A program made the translations under genes and the position numbers. From DATJHM01 sp035493895 (lineage in GTDB: Bacteria; Chloroflexota; Ktedonobacteria; Ktedonobacterales; Ktedonobacteraceae): a DNA stretch of 53,834 bases. Location of the stretch: assembly GCA_035493895.1 (NCBI GenBank), contig DATJHM010000257.1, positions 1-53,834 of the forward strand. The letters are read 5' to 3'. The notes below the pieces were generated by a model. That model had not been told where the DNA came from and ran no database searches. It was given only the letters and a program-made list of their open reading frames with translations. How positions within the stretch are numbered: position 1 is the stretch's first letter; each line of letters begins with the position of its first letter. Positions 8,248 to 15,913 of the stretch are shown piece by piece.

Positions 8248-8251
8248 ATGA
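8183..8251 (+). CDS. 22-codon upstream ORF overlapping the EF-G-like start
   Basis: The ORF starts with ATG at 8183 behind GGAGGG (spacing slightly short) and encodes a 22-residue peptide beginning MTVPLKSGRTVSCLDSQ. Its TGA overlaps the ATG of the next gene as ATGA, and the AGGAGG ribosome site of that gene lies inside it. This geometry is typical of translational coupling or of leader-peptide control. The peptide resembles no family I know, so it may be a regulatory ORF rather than a functional protein, or chance. Confidence 0.4.
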   Translation: MTVPLKSGRTVSCLDSQEEIGL

Positions 8252-10308
8252 AGGTTTATAGAGCTGAGCAAATTCGCAATGTGGCATTAATCTCGCACGT
8301 TGGCGCTGGCAAAACCTCGCTCGTAGATGCTGCCTTATTTGATAGCGGTGCGGTCACCCGTCAGGGTCGTGTGGATGATGGCAGCTCCATAGTTGATTAT
8401 GATCCCGATGAACTAAAACGTCAAATGTCTTTACATACAAAGGTTTTGCCCGTTGAATGGCGCAACTGCAAGATTAACTTTATCGATACGCCGGGTTACG
8501 CGGATTTTGTCGGCGAGGTGAAGGCTGGTCTGCGCGTTGCAGATGCCGCCCTCGTGGTTGTCTCGGCTGAAAAAGGGGTGGAGGTTGGTACAGAACTCAC
8601 CTGGCACTATGCCGATGAGCGCAATCTTCCGCGCATCATCCTGGTCAATAAACTTGATCGCGAGAATACGTCCTTCGATCAGGCTCTCGAATCGCTGCGC
8701 CAGCAATTTGGCTTCAAGGTGGTTCCTCTGCAAATCCCTGTCGGCGAACAGGCTCAATTCAAAGGTATTATTGATCTGGTCTCGCAAAAAGCTTCTTCTT
8801 TTGAACCTGACAATACGGTAAAAGAGATCCCCGTTCCCGCGCATCTTCAAGAGCGCCTCAGCACGTTCCGCGAACAATTAATCGAGTCAGCGGTGGAGAG
8901 CGACGACGAGATTATGGAAAAATTTCTCGAGGGCGAAGAACTGAGCGACACTGAGATTCTCACTGTGGTCAAAAAGGGCACGCTCGCCGGTCAGCTCATT
9001 CCCGTGCTCTGCGGTTCCGCCAGCAAAAATATTGGCGTCCAGACACTGCTCGATACGATTGTCGACTATCTCCCGAATGCCTCCGATGCCTTACCCGACG
9101 ATGCTCGCGCCTTCGGCAATACAACTTCGCTCTTTGTCTATAAAACGGCCGGAGCCCAGGTTGGCACGATCTCCAGCTTCCGCGTCTATAGCGGCACGCT
9201 CAAGGCCGATACCCACCTCTCTAATGTGCAGACGAAAGCCGATGAGCGCATCGGTCAGATTCTCATCTCTCACGGCAAGGCTCCATCTGAAACAGCAAGC
9301 GAGCTGGCGGCGGGCGATTTTGGGGCGGTGGCAAAATTGACCAATACTCATACAGGGGATACGCTGTCAGCCAATAAAGATGCATCTCTGGAACTGGAGC
9401 CCATTCACTTTCCTGAACCATGCTATACTGTTGCGGCTACCCCGAAAAGTCAGGCTGATCTGGATAAGATGGGCAATGCGATGGCCCGTATTGTAGAAGA
9501 GGACCGTACGCTACGTGTCTCACGCGATCCCGAAACGGCAGAGACGCTGATCGCTGGCATGGGAGAATCCCACATCCAGATTATGGTGGAAAGCATTAAA
9601 CGCAAGTATGGCGTTGATCTGGATATCCACGATCAGCGCATCTCGTATCGCGAGACGATTCGCAAGAAGGCCCGCGCCAATGGTCGCCATAAACGACAGA
9701 GCGGCGGCCACGGTCAATTCGGCGATGTCTGGCTGGAGATCGAACCACTGCCCCGCGATAGCGAGCAAACCTTTCTCTTTGAGGATCGCATCGTCGGTGG
9801 CGTGGTGCCGGGACAGTTTATTCCGGGCGTCGAGAAGGGGGTTCGTGAATCGCTCAAACGCGGCTTCATCTCGGGCAATCCGATGCTTTACGTCAAGGTC
9901 GCGCTGGTCGATGGCAAATATCATCCCGTCGACTCCTCGGCTCAGTCCTTCGAGGTCGCGGCCTCTCTCGGCATGCAGGAGGCGGTTCCTCTGGCAAACC
10001 CGGTCCTGCTTGAGCCAATCATGAACGTGACGGTCATTGTGCCCGAAAACAATATGGGCGACATTATGAGCGATATCAACACCCGCAGGGGGCGTGTGAT
10101 GGGTATGGAGACGCTAGAAGATGGCTCACAGCGCATCAGCGCAGCTGTCCCTCAGGCCGAAATGCTCCACTATGCTACCGACCTGCGCTCGATCACGCAG
10201 GGCCGTGGTTCTTTCACGATGGAATTCGCTCAGTACGAAGAGGTGCCCGCAAATGTTCAGCAGGAGCTTGTCGCCAAACATAGCAAGAAGGTAGAAGCGC
10301 ACACGTAA
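8248..10308 (+). CDS. EF-G-like translational GTPase (EF-G paralogue, FusA2 type)
   Basis: A 686-residue translation GTPase with the full EF-G domain order. The G domain has SHVGAGKTS (16-24), DTPGY (80-84) and NKLD (134-137). Domain II, domain III with GMGESHIQIM, domain IV with KRQSGGHGQFGDVWLEIEPL, and a C-terminal domain V follow. The G1 motif with Gly in place of Asp and the NKLDREN motif are typical of the second EF-G group (Thermus EF-G-2 type), not of the main str-operon FusA. Members of that group hydrolyse GTP on the ribosome but their cellular role is poorly defined. No rpsL, rpsG or tuf is adjacent, which supports a paralogue. AGGAGG lies 10 bases before the ATG, and the start overlaps the upstream ORF. 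It could alternatively be a ribosome-protection-like factor. Confidence 0.92.
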   Translation: MKVYRAEQIRNVALISHVGAGKTSLVDAALFDSGAVTRQGRVDDGSSIVDYDPDELKRQMSLHTKVLPVEWRNCKINFIDTPGYADFVGEVKAGLRVADAALVVVSAEKGVEVGTELTWHYADERNLPRIILVNKLDRENTSFDQALESLRQQFGFKVVPLQIPVGEQAQFKGIIDLVSQKASSFEPDNTVKEIPVPAHLQERLSTFREQLIESAVESDDEIMEKFLEGEELSDTEILTVVKKGTLAGQLIPVLCGSASKNIGVQTLLDTIVDYLPNASDALPDDARAFGNTTSLFVYKTAGAQVGTISSFRVYSGTLKADTHLSNVQTKADERIGQILISHGKAPSETASELAAGDFGAVAKLTNTHTGDTLSANKDASLELEPIHFPEPCYTVAATPKSQADLDKMGNAMARIVEEDRTLRVSRDPETAETLIAGMGESHIQIMVESIKRKYGVDLDIHDQRISYRETIRKKARANGRHKRQSGGHGQFGDVWLEIEPLPRDSEQTFLFEDRIVGGVVPGQFIPGVEKGVRESLKRGFISGNPMLYVKVALVDGKYHPVDSSAQSFEVAASLGMQEAVPLANPVLLEPIMNVTVIVPENNMGDIMSDINTRRGRVMGMETLEDGSQRISAAVPQAEMLHYATDLRSITQGRGSFTMEFAQYEEVPANVQQELVAKHSKKVEAHT

Positions 10309-10324
10309 GCAATAATTAGACTCT

Positions 10325-10343
10325 GTAGAGGCGTTGCTTGTCT
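10325..10343 (-). repeat. Family 2 intergenic repeat, single arm
   Basis: The 19 bases read AGACAAGCAACGCCTCTAC on the minus strand and match the right arm of the hairpin at 1599-1655 with one change. The complementary arm is absent here, so it is a partial copy. It lies 17 bases after the EF-G-like stop codon. Confidence 0.6.
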
Positions 10344-10370
10344 GCAATGAATACGCATCAACCTAAGAGC

Positions 10371-10418
10371 CGAGAAAGCCGGGGGGCTCGCAGGCAGGGA
10401 TAAACCGCTGCCCCTACC
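10371..10418 (-). repeat. Intergenic hairpin repeat, family 1 copy C (diverged)
   Basis: Read on the minus strand the unit begins GGTAGGG, folds as GGCAG/CTGCC with a one-base bulge, a GG/CC inner pair and the same TTTAT loop as copies A and B, and ends in GCGAGCCCCCCGGCTTTCTCGG. The stem sequence differs from the other copies while the pairing is kept, which is the pattern expected of a selected structure. Confidence 0.6.
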
Positions 10419-10490
10419 TGTTCTGTTTTGCGAGCCGGATCGTATTTGGCACGGGGGGCATGTGATTCCCTACCCTCGAAGAAAGGCTGA

Positions 10491-10539
10491 GGTAGGGATC
10501 GCGCTTTATGCCGATCCACGTCCCCCACCGGCCATCTCG
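10491..10539 (+). repeat. Intergenic hairpin repeat, family 1 copy B
   Basis: This unit matches 185-233 at 45 of 49 bases. The stem is GGATCG/CGATCC, then a bulged C, a GC/GC pair and a TTTAT loop. Two of the four differences from copy A form a compensating C-G to T-A change, and the other two fall at unpaired positions. Confidence 0.75.
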
Positions 10540-10590
10540 AATACCACATCCTTTTTTCGGTTGATGCGTATTAGGCGCTGCGTGTCTACA

Positions 10591-10667
10591 AGAACGCCTC
10601 ATCTAACCGTTGGATAATAAAGAACGCCTCATCTAACCGTTGGATAATAAAGTGTGAGGCGTTCTTT
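10591..10667. terminator. Terminator with a duplicated left arm (30-base tandem repeat)
   Basis: The 30 bases at 10591-10620 are repeated exactly at 10621-10650. Each copy begins AGAACGCCTC. The complementary arm TGAGGCGTTCT follows once at 10655-10665 and leads into TTTATATATA. So a single right arm can pair with either of two identical left arms. The element sits between the convergent EF-G-like gene and the oxidoreductase gene. It looks like an intrinsic terminator whose left half was duplicated. Confidence 0.7.
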
Positions 10668-10728
10668 ATATATACGGCTATACGAAAAACAAGCATTCGA
10701 GAGCCGCATGAAATGTGGCCTTTCGCCT

Positions 10729-12720
10729 CTAATCTTCCAGATTGAGCCAGCGCAACTCGTCTGGTGTCAGCTCAATGCTAAGTCCAGGGAACGAGGTGCG
10801 TGTCTCGGAGACGGCACGTGGTCCGATCAGTGGGAAGGTGGGGAATGGCTGACTGAGCACGTAGGCCAGCGCAATCGTAATCGGCAGGACATCGCGCTTC
10901 TTCGCCATTTCGTTGACCCGCTCTAATCTGCGGAAATTATCCTCACTATACCAGCAACGAACCAGCTCTGGATCAGAGAAATCTTCCGGGTGAGCACGAC
11001 CCGTGAAAAAGCCTCTCGCCTGACTCGACCAGGGCATCAACGCCATCTGATTTTCGGTTAACCAGGCGCGCGAGGCCGCATCTGACGCCGAGATACATCC
11101 CGCCCAGACTGGATCAATCATTCTCGCCAGACTGAAGTTATTGCTCATGGCGCTAAATCCGGCCATGCCATGCTCTGTCGCCCAGGTATTCGCCTCTATC
11201 ACACGCTCAATGGACCAGTTCGAAGCGCCAAAAGCTCGCATCTGCCCCGCATTTTTGAGCTCGTTGAGGACGGTGATAAATTCTCCGACTGGCACCTCTG
11301 GATTATCGCGGTGCATCATGTACATGTCGACATAATCGGTCTGCAAACGACCCAGGCTCACCTGAAGTTGCTCACGCAGTGCGACAGGATTACAATGGGG
11401 CGTATGCGCGCCTTTGTCGAGAATCACTACCTGTTCGCGAATGCCGCGATTTTTGATCCAGTCCCCGAGCAGCTTCTCACAGCGACCGCCGCCGTAAATA
11501 TACGCCGAGTCGTAACAATTGCCGCCACGCTCAAAGAAGTCGTCGAACATCACCGAGGCATGAGGCCAGGAGATCTGATTATCGACCCCCATGACCAGAC
11601 GCGAGATCGGCTTTTCGATCCCGGCTATCGTGCCATACTTCATGATATTATTTTCGCGCACCGCCAGCGGACGATTGCTCAACGGCAACGTCTTGCCCTC
11701 GGGTCGCTCGTCTCCGTAGACCAGACCAATCTGCTCGCGCCAGCGGTCCAGCGTGCGCATATTCCCCAGCGTATCGTCCCAGTTCATCGTGGGACTTTGC
11801 TTCTCCTCCAGATATTGTGCCACAACGTCGGCTTCATTCCCGTACAGGTCCGCCTCAAATGGCACCACAATGACGCGCTCTTCCTGCTCGTCATTGCGCT
11901 TCACGATCAGGCTGGCACTCTCGTGCCCCTTGGGCACCCACGGCGTCGGCACTGTAATCCGTCCCTCAGACCCGAACACCTTGATCACGTTCTCCCCATT
12001 TACCTGTACACCAGTAAACAGTTGTGCCACAATGTCGCCTGGGAACTTCAACACGGCCACACTGTACTCATCCACACCCGTCGTTCCGAGGTGACCAACC
12101 GCCTGCACTTCCAGCGGATCAGCAAATTTCTGCCCCAGCGCGGCCCCCGCCACCAACCTCGCCGCAGAAGCACAATAACAACCAACATCCAGAATGCCGC
12201 CGCCGCCAAGCTCACTCTTCAACAAACGGCTCTCTGGATTAAAGTTGAGGTGAAACGAAAATGTGACCTGTATCACGCGCACCTGACCAATTGCCCCTGA
12301 TTGAATCAGCTCTACCAGTTTCTGCGTCTGGGGATGAGCACGATACATGAACGCTTCCATCAAAAAGACATCGTTCTGATACGCGGATTCAATAATTGCC
12401 ATGGTCTGTGCGGCATTCAGTCCAATAGGCTTCTCACAGAGCACATGCTTTCCCGCTTCGGCCGCCTTTATCGCCCACTCTGCATGCATGGGATGAGGCG
12501 TGGAAATATAGACGGCCTGGACCTCTGGATCGGCCAGCAACGCTTCATAGCTACCATGGCGATGGGGTACGGCAAAAGCCTCGCCAAAGACTTCAGCACT
12601 TTCCTGGGTGCGGCTCCCCACAGCAACGAGTGTTCCTGTACTCGATTGAGCCACCCCTTTTGCGAAGGTTTTGGCAATCCCTCCAGTACCAAGAATACCC
12701 CATGCGAGTTTCTTACTCAT
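10729..12720 (-). CDS. Fused Gfo/Idh/MocA oxidoreductase and aldo/keto reductase
   Basis: A 663-residue two-domain protein. Residues 1 to about 335 are a Gfo/Idh/MocA-type NAD(P)-dependent sugar oxidoreductase, with the Rossmann motif GTGGIA (11-16) and the catalytic EKP (96-98). Residues from about 360 to the end are an aldo/keto reductase with an apparently complete tetrad: Asp404 and Tyr409 (CYDSAYIYGG), Lys436 (VILDKGAH) and His470 (MYMMHRD). The fusion would allow sequential oxidation and reduction of one sugar or polyol, but the substrate is unknown. AGGAGG lies 6 bases before the ATG at 12720. The gene is monocistronic. There is no frameshift, so the fusion is not a sequencing artefact of two neighbouring genes, as far as the sequence shows. 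Confidence 0.92.
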   Translation of the reverse strand: MSKKLAWGILGTGGIAKTFAKGVAQSSTGTLVAVGSRTQESAEVFGEAFAVPHRHGSYEALLADPEVQAVYISTPHPMHAEWAIKAAEAGKHVLCEKPIGLNAAQTMAIIESAYQNDVFLMEAFMYRAHPQTQKLVELIQSGAIGQVRVIQVTFSFHLNFNPESRLLKSELGGGGILDVGCYCASAARLVAGAALGQKFADPLEVQAVGHLGTTGVDEYSVAVLKFPGDIVAQLFTGVQVNGENVIKVFGSEGRITVPTPWVPKGHESASLIVKRNDEQEERVIVVPFEADLYGNEADVVAQYLEEKQSPTMNWDDTLGNMRTLDRWREQIGLVYGDERPEGKTLPLSNRPLAVRENNIMKYGTIAGIEKPISRLVMGVDNQISWPHASVMFDDFFERGGNCYDSAYIYGGGRCEKLLGDWIKNRGIREQVVILDKGAHTPHCNPVALREQLQVSLGRLQTDYVDMYMMHRDNPEVPVGEFITVLNELKNAGQMRAFGASNWSIERVIEANTWATEHGMAGFSAMSNNFSLARMIDPVWAGCISASDAASRAWLTENQMALMPWSSQARGFFTGRAHPEDFSDPELVRCWYSEDNFRRLERVNEMAKKRDVLPITIALAYVLSQPFPTFPLIGPRAVSETRTSFPGLSIELTPDELRWLNLED

Positions 12721-12948
12721 GCGAATCCTCCTGTGATGGCGCTATTTGGGCATAAAAAAATAATCGCGCATTTTCATCCCAACGAAGAAGTCGTCGGATG
12801 CGCTCTCTCCTCGTGCATTGCTTCTTAAAAGCTTGAGGTTCCTTGCTTGCGTTATACCACGAAAGAAGATACGCGTCAATGAAAATTTGCGACATAAACA
12901 GAGCTCGCCAGTATAGGAGTACTGCTCACTTGCGGGATAAAAGGGGGC

Positions 12949-13329
12949 TTAATTCCGCCCCCGAGGCTCCTTGCGCTTCGCCACATTCTGTGCGGGACGA
13001 TGCTGCTCATACCCGGAAGTTCGCGCTCTCTGGCCCTGAGGAGCACGCGAAGGTTGCTTTTTTGGCGCACCCCCCGCTCTCTTCTGTTTCCCGAGCACCG
13101 CCCGCGCTTCTTCCTCATGACCATGCGTAGTCAGCCAGCGCTGTGCCTGAGCATGCAGATCACTGAGGGTGGAACTCCCCGCGATCATCATATACATGGC
13201 GAATTCGGGGTCGGCAGGAGCTTCCGCACCCCATTGTTTTTCGGCCTGCAAAAACTCCTGGACCTTCTGTACGTCGAGCGTTCTCAGCACCGCATCGAGA
13301 CGCTGACGGAAAGTTGCATATTCTGTCAT
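12949..13329 (-). CDS. Hypothetical protein downstream of yqeY
   Basis: A 126-residue protein I do not recognise. Residues 1-75 are helical and acidic to neutral (FRQRLDAVLRTLDVQKVQEFL, DPEFAMYMMIAGSSTLSDLH), and the last 45 residues are very basic and low in complexity, rich in Lys, Arg, Gln and Pro, suggesting nucleic-acid or ribosome contact. ATG at 13329 follows AGGA and lies 8 bases after the stop of the yqeY-like gene, so the two form an operon and this one is translated second. Confidence 0.7.
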   Translation of the reverse strand: MTEYATFRQRLDAVLRTLDVQKVQEFLQAEKQWGAEAPADPEFAMYMMIAGSSTLSDLHAQAQRWLTTHGHEEEARAVLGKQKRAGGAPKKQPSRAPQGQRARTSGYEQHRPAQNVAKRKEPRGRN

Positions 13330-13337
13330 CACGTGTC

Positions 13338-13817
13338 CTACGCCGTCAATTCCTTCACCATGCGCTGAACTCTGGCACCATCGGCACGCCCTTTGGTCGC
13401 TTTCGCAGCAAGCGGCATTACCTTGCGAAACTCTTTGCCTTGCTCCGCAATCAGACCACTCACGAGGGCGCGAAGCTCATCATCGCTCATCTGCGACGAC
13501 TGCACATAGGCTTGCAGAATCTCCATTTCGTGCTGCTCTTTTTCCGCCAGATCAGTGCGCCCGGCCTGCTTAAACAGCGGGATGGCCTGATTGCGCTTTT
13601 TGATTTCCTGCTCCAGGACTTTGAAACAGTCGGCCTCTGTGAGTGGTTGACCATATTCCGGGTTCTTGCGGTCCGTACGAGCTACCTCCAGGTTATGTAC
13701 CGCTCCCAACGCCATGCGTAGCGTATCCAGCCGCACCTGATCACGAGCGCGCTGCGCATCCTGAATATCTTTCCGCAATTTCTGCTCTATCGGAAATTCC
13801 TGTCGTGTCTCTGCCAT
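13338..13817 (-). CDS. yqeY: GatB/YqeY domain protein
   Basis: A 159-residue protein of the YqeY family, related to the C-terminal helical domain of the GatB subunit of tRNA amidotransferase. Family features include KLRKDIQDAQRARDQVRLDT, LRMALGAVHNLEVA, the EQEIKKRNQAIPLFKQAGRTDLAEKE core, and the C-terminal VMPLAAKATKGRADGARVQ. YqeY proteins probably bind tRNA, but their role is not settled. ATG at 13817 (AGGAGAG upstream) is preferred over the more distal start at 13856. It is the first gene of a two-gene minus-strand operon. Confidence 0.92.
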   Translation of the reverse strand: MAETRQEFPIEQKLRKDIQDAQRARDQVRLDTLRMALGAVHNLEVARTDRKNPEYGQPLTEADCFKVLEQEIKKRNQAIPLFKQAGRTDLAEKEQHEMEILQAYVQSSQMSDDELRALVSGLIAEQGKEFRKVMPLAAKATKGRADGARVQRMVKELTA

Positions 13818-13935
13818 AAAATTCTCTCCTCGCCTGATAACATTGCATCTCCACACAAACCGGGCCAGACGCGCGTGAATCTACACCCTGTGCGCCTTAA
13901 CAGTATACAATGGTAACGCAAGAGGAATCACCACA

Positions 13936-15705
13936 TTATGTTTTCTCGCTATCCGGCAGAAATGCAAGCAGGTCCCGCGCCAGATTCCAGGCGTCAGGGC
14001 TCCCAATGCCGGTCGCCAGATCGTAATGGGCCGTCGCCGAATAGTAGAGATTATTCCCATCAGTGATATCATGGAACGCTGGATACTTCAGCTCTAATGC
14101 CTTATATAGCGCATAGAGCGAGGCAAGAGCATTCCCAATGCCCGCTTTATGCTGCTTTGCCAGATACTGATTCACCTCAACCATCAGCCCCGTCCACAGA
14201 GGAGTCGCGGCACTGGTCCCGCCCGCAATCATCCAGCCGCTCGTGGGACACCCGCTGAGTTGTACGGTACAATAGATCTTATACCCTGCTTCCGGATCAG
14301 CATTCGCCGAGACATCGGGGACCGCACGATAGAGACTGTATATGCCCGGCCCACTCTGATAGCTCGGTCGCGAATAAATGCTACTCACACCTCCGCCGCC
14401 CCCATCACCATACGGTCCACCATCCAGACAACTGGAGCAGGACCAGGCTTTCTCATATTTATAGCCACCGCTCTGATCATAGGTCGTAAGGCTCGTACCA
14501 CCAACACCGACCACGTAGGGATTATCGGCAGGCGAATCGACGGCCAGCGTATAATTCTGACAATCGTACGCCCCCAGATCGCCCGTCGCGGCAAAGAATG
14601 CCTGACCCTGTGCAGCTCCCTGCTCAAAAATCGTATTGAGGACTGCATGCTCGGACGGATCGAGCGCCGCTTCGCAGGTACCCCAGCTCGTACTGACCAC
14701 TTTGGCCAGATCATCATTGACAATCTGGGTGTAGATATTATTAATCCCCTGCGCGCTATTCTGCCCTATATAGAGAATCTGCTCCGCTCCAGGCGCAATC
14801 GCCGCCGTCACTTCCATATCCAGCTCTACCTCAGCAGCATTACTCCGTGGCACATTGGTCGCTCCATCCAGCAGGATTATCCTATATTTCGGGACGGCTG
14901 GCAGGTACATCCCGGCGAAACTGGCAATATCGCTCGGCTTAAAACCGTCAAGTTCGACAAAAGCAATCGCCTGATTTGTGCCATCTTCCCCATCTTGCAG
15001 CAAGGACTGAATGCCATAAGCCGTACGCAATTGCAATGGCGTATATCCTGTTCGCGCCTGCTCATTCTGCGCGCTGGCATGCAAACGATAAGATGGCCGA
15101 TAGCGCGCAACGCTATCCAGCCCACCCACATGCACAACTCTGTCCGCCAGCGCAGAGGGCAGAGAGGGAACAGTCGTTGGAGCATACACCATACGGCTCT
15201 CCGCACGATACTGCGCAATGCGTACCCCAAACGCTCGCTCAACAGCAGGCAAAGGACCATCAACGTTCATTAACAAACGATTTGGCGCAACCCCCACCAC
15301 ATGCAATCCCTGCTGTTGCATATAAGTACCGACCATCTTCACGCTTGCGGGATCAGCGCCAAAACGCCGGGTAAATTCTTGCGGGGTGAGATAGCGATGA
15401 TACCAGCTTGAGTGTGGATCATTCTGCGCCGCAAGCAACGCATGTAAACTCGCCTCGTTGCGCATCTGAAGCGATATCGAGAGATGCAGGGTCGCATTGC
15501 CCGTCAGGAATGACTGCACTGGCAATCCCCGTAACGCAGGTATCATCTGACCGGCCAGCGTTTTACGCATGGTCCCAACCAGCTCCCGGGCCTGTACGAA
15601 ATCAGCGGAGTGAGAGAACAGCGAGGCCGCCATGATATGCCCGAGAAGAAACATGAACAGGAAACGTTGATAGAACCGGCTCCGACAAGAGAGGAGTTCC
15701 ACCAT
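13936..15705 (-). CDS. Sedolisin (S53) family serine-carboxyl protease, secreted
   Basis: A 589-residue secreted protease. An N-terminal hydrophobic segment (about 14-30) is a signal peptide or anchor. A pro-kumamolisin activation domain (about 55-200, containing HRYLTPQEFTRRFG) is followed by the catalytic domain. Visible active-site regions are the Glu/Asp pair in AAEVELDMEV, the oxyanion Asp in ATGDLGAYD and the Ser in GGTSAATPLW. A calcium site is suggested by HDITDGNN and DLATGIGSPD near the C-terminus. Sedolisins are usually acid-active endopeptidases that mature by self-cleavage. GGAGG precedes the ATG at 15705. Together with the neighbouring spherulin-like and propeller genes it forms an extracellular protein block. 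Confidence 0.93.
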   Translation of the reverse strand: MVELLSCRSRFYQRFLFMFLLGHIMAASLFSHSADFVQARELVGTMRKTLAGQMIPALRGLPVQSFLTGNATLHLSISLQMRNEASLHALLAAQNDPHSSWYHRYLTPQEFTRRFGADPASVKMVGTYMQQQGLHVVGVAPNRLLMNVDGPLPAVERAFGVRIAQYRAESRMVYAPTTVPSLPSALADRVVHVGGLDSVARYRPSYRLHASAQNEQARTGYTPLQLRTAYGIQSLLQDGEDGTNQAIAFVELDGFKPSDIASFAGMYLPAVPKYRIILLDGATNVPRSNAAEVELDMEVTAAIAPGAEQILYIGQNSAQGINNIYTQIVNDDLAKVVSTSWGTCEAALDPSEHAVLNTIFEQGAAQGQAFFAATGDLGAYDCQNYTLAVDSPADNPYVVGVGGTSLTTYDQSGGYKYEKAWSCSSCLDGGPYGDGGGGGVSSIYSRPSYQSGPGIYSLYRAVPDVSANADPEAGYKIYCTVQLSGCPTSGWMIAGGTSAATPLWTGLMVEVNQYLAKQHKAGIGNALASLYALYKALELKYPAFHDITDGNNLYYSATAHYDLATGIGSPDAWNLARDLLAFLPDSEKT

Positions 15706-15860
15706 TTCCCTCCACGGCGATTATACTGGCAAGAGGATAATTGAAGAGATGATAGAAACGGCAAAAAACTACTTATTCCGCTTCTCAAACTCATTAGCAT
15801 TATAGCGGTCTTACGAAACGACATATATCACTGGAGTAAACAAAGTATGATCAATAGATA

Positions 15861-15910
15861 CTGCATAAAGAAAACCCGGCACAGCATAGTGCCGGGTTTT
15901 CTTTATGCAG
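15861..15910. terminator. Perfect 22-base hairpin after the spherulin-like gene
   Basis: The arms 15861-15882 and 15889-15910 are exact complements with a 6-base loop. The structure begins three bases after the stop of the minus-strand gene ending at 15914, and on that strand the 3' arm contains GGGTTTTCTTTATG. It is a strong terminator and mRNA 3'-end candidate. Confidence 0.85.
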
Positions 15911-15913
15911 CGA

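Larger units (their letters stand above)
10350..10572. repeat. Composite 223-base element bounded by 14-base inverted repeats
   Basis: AATACGCATCAACC (10350-10363) and its exact complement (10559-10572) bound this segment. Inside are two copies of the family 1 hairpin repeat in opposite orientation (10371-10418 minus, 10491-10539 plus). There is no coding potential and no clear target-site duplication. It resembles a small non-autonomous (MITE-like) element or an array of 3'-end hairpins between the convergent EF-G-like and oxidoreductase genes. Confidence 0.5.

Noticed and set aside
10591..10650. Two 30-base direct repeats considered as a minimal CRISPR array
   Set aside because: The repeats are directly adjacent with no spacer, there are only two, no cas gene is present, and the sequence forms a terminator with the next 15 bases.
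11170..12300. A 376-codon plus-strand open frame
   Set aside because: It lies wholly antisense to the Gfo/Idh/MocA-aldo/keto reductase gene, has no ribosome site, and its translation is unlike any family, whereas the opposite strand has complete catalytic motifs.
14149..15273. A 374-codon plus-strand open frame
   Set aside because: Antisense to the sedolisin gene; the translation is rich in Arg, Ile and His runs typical of shadow frames.
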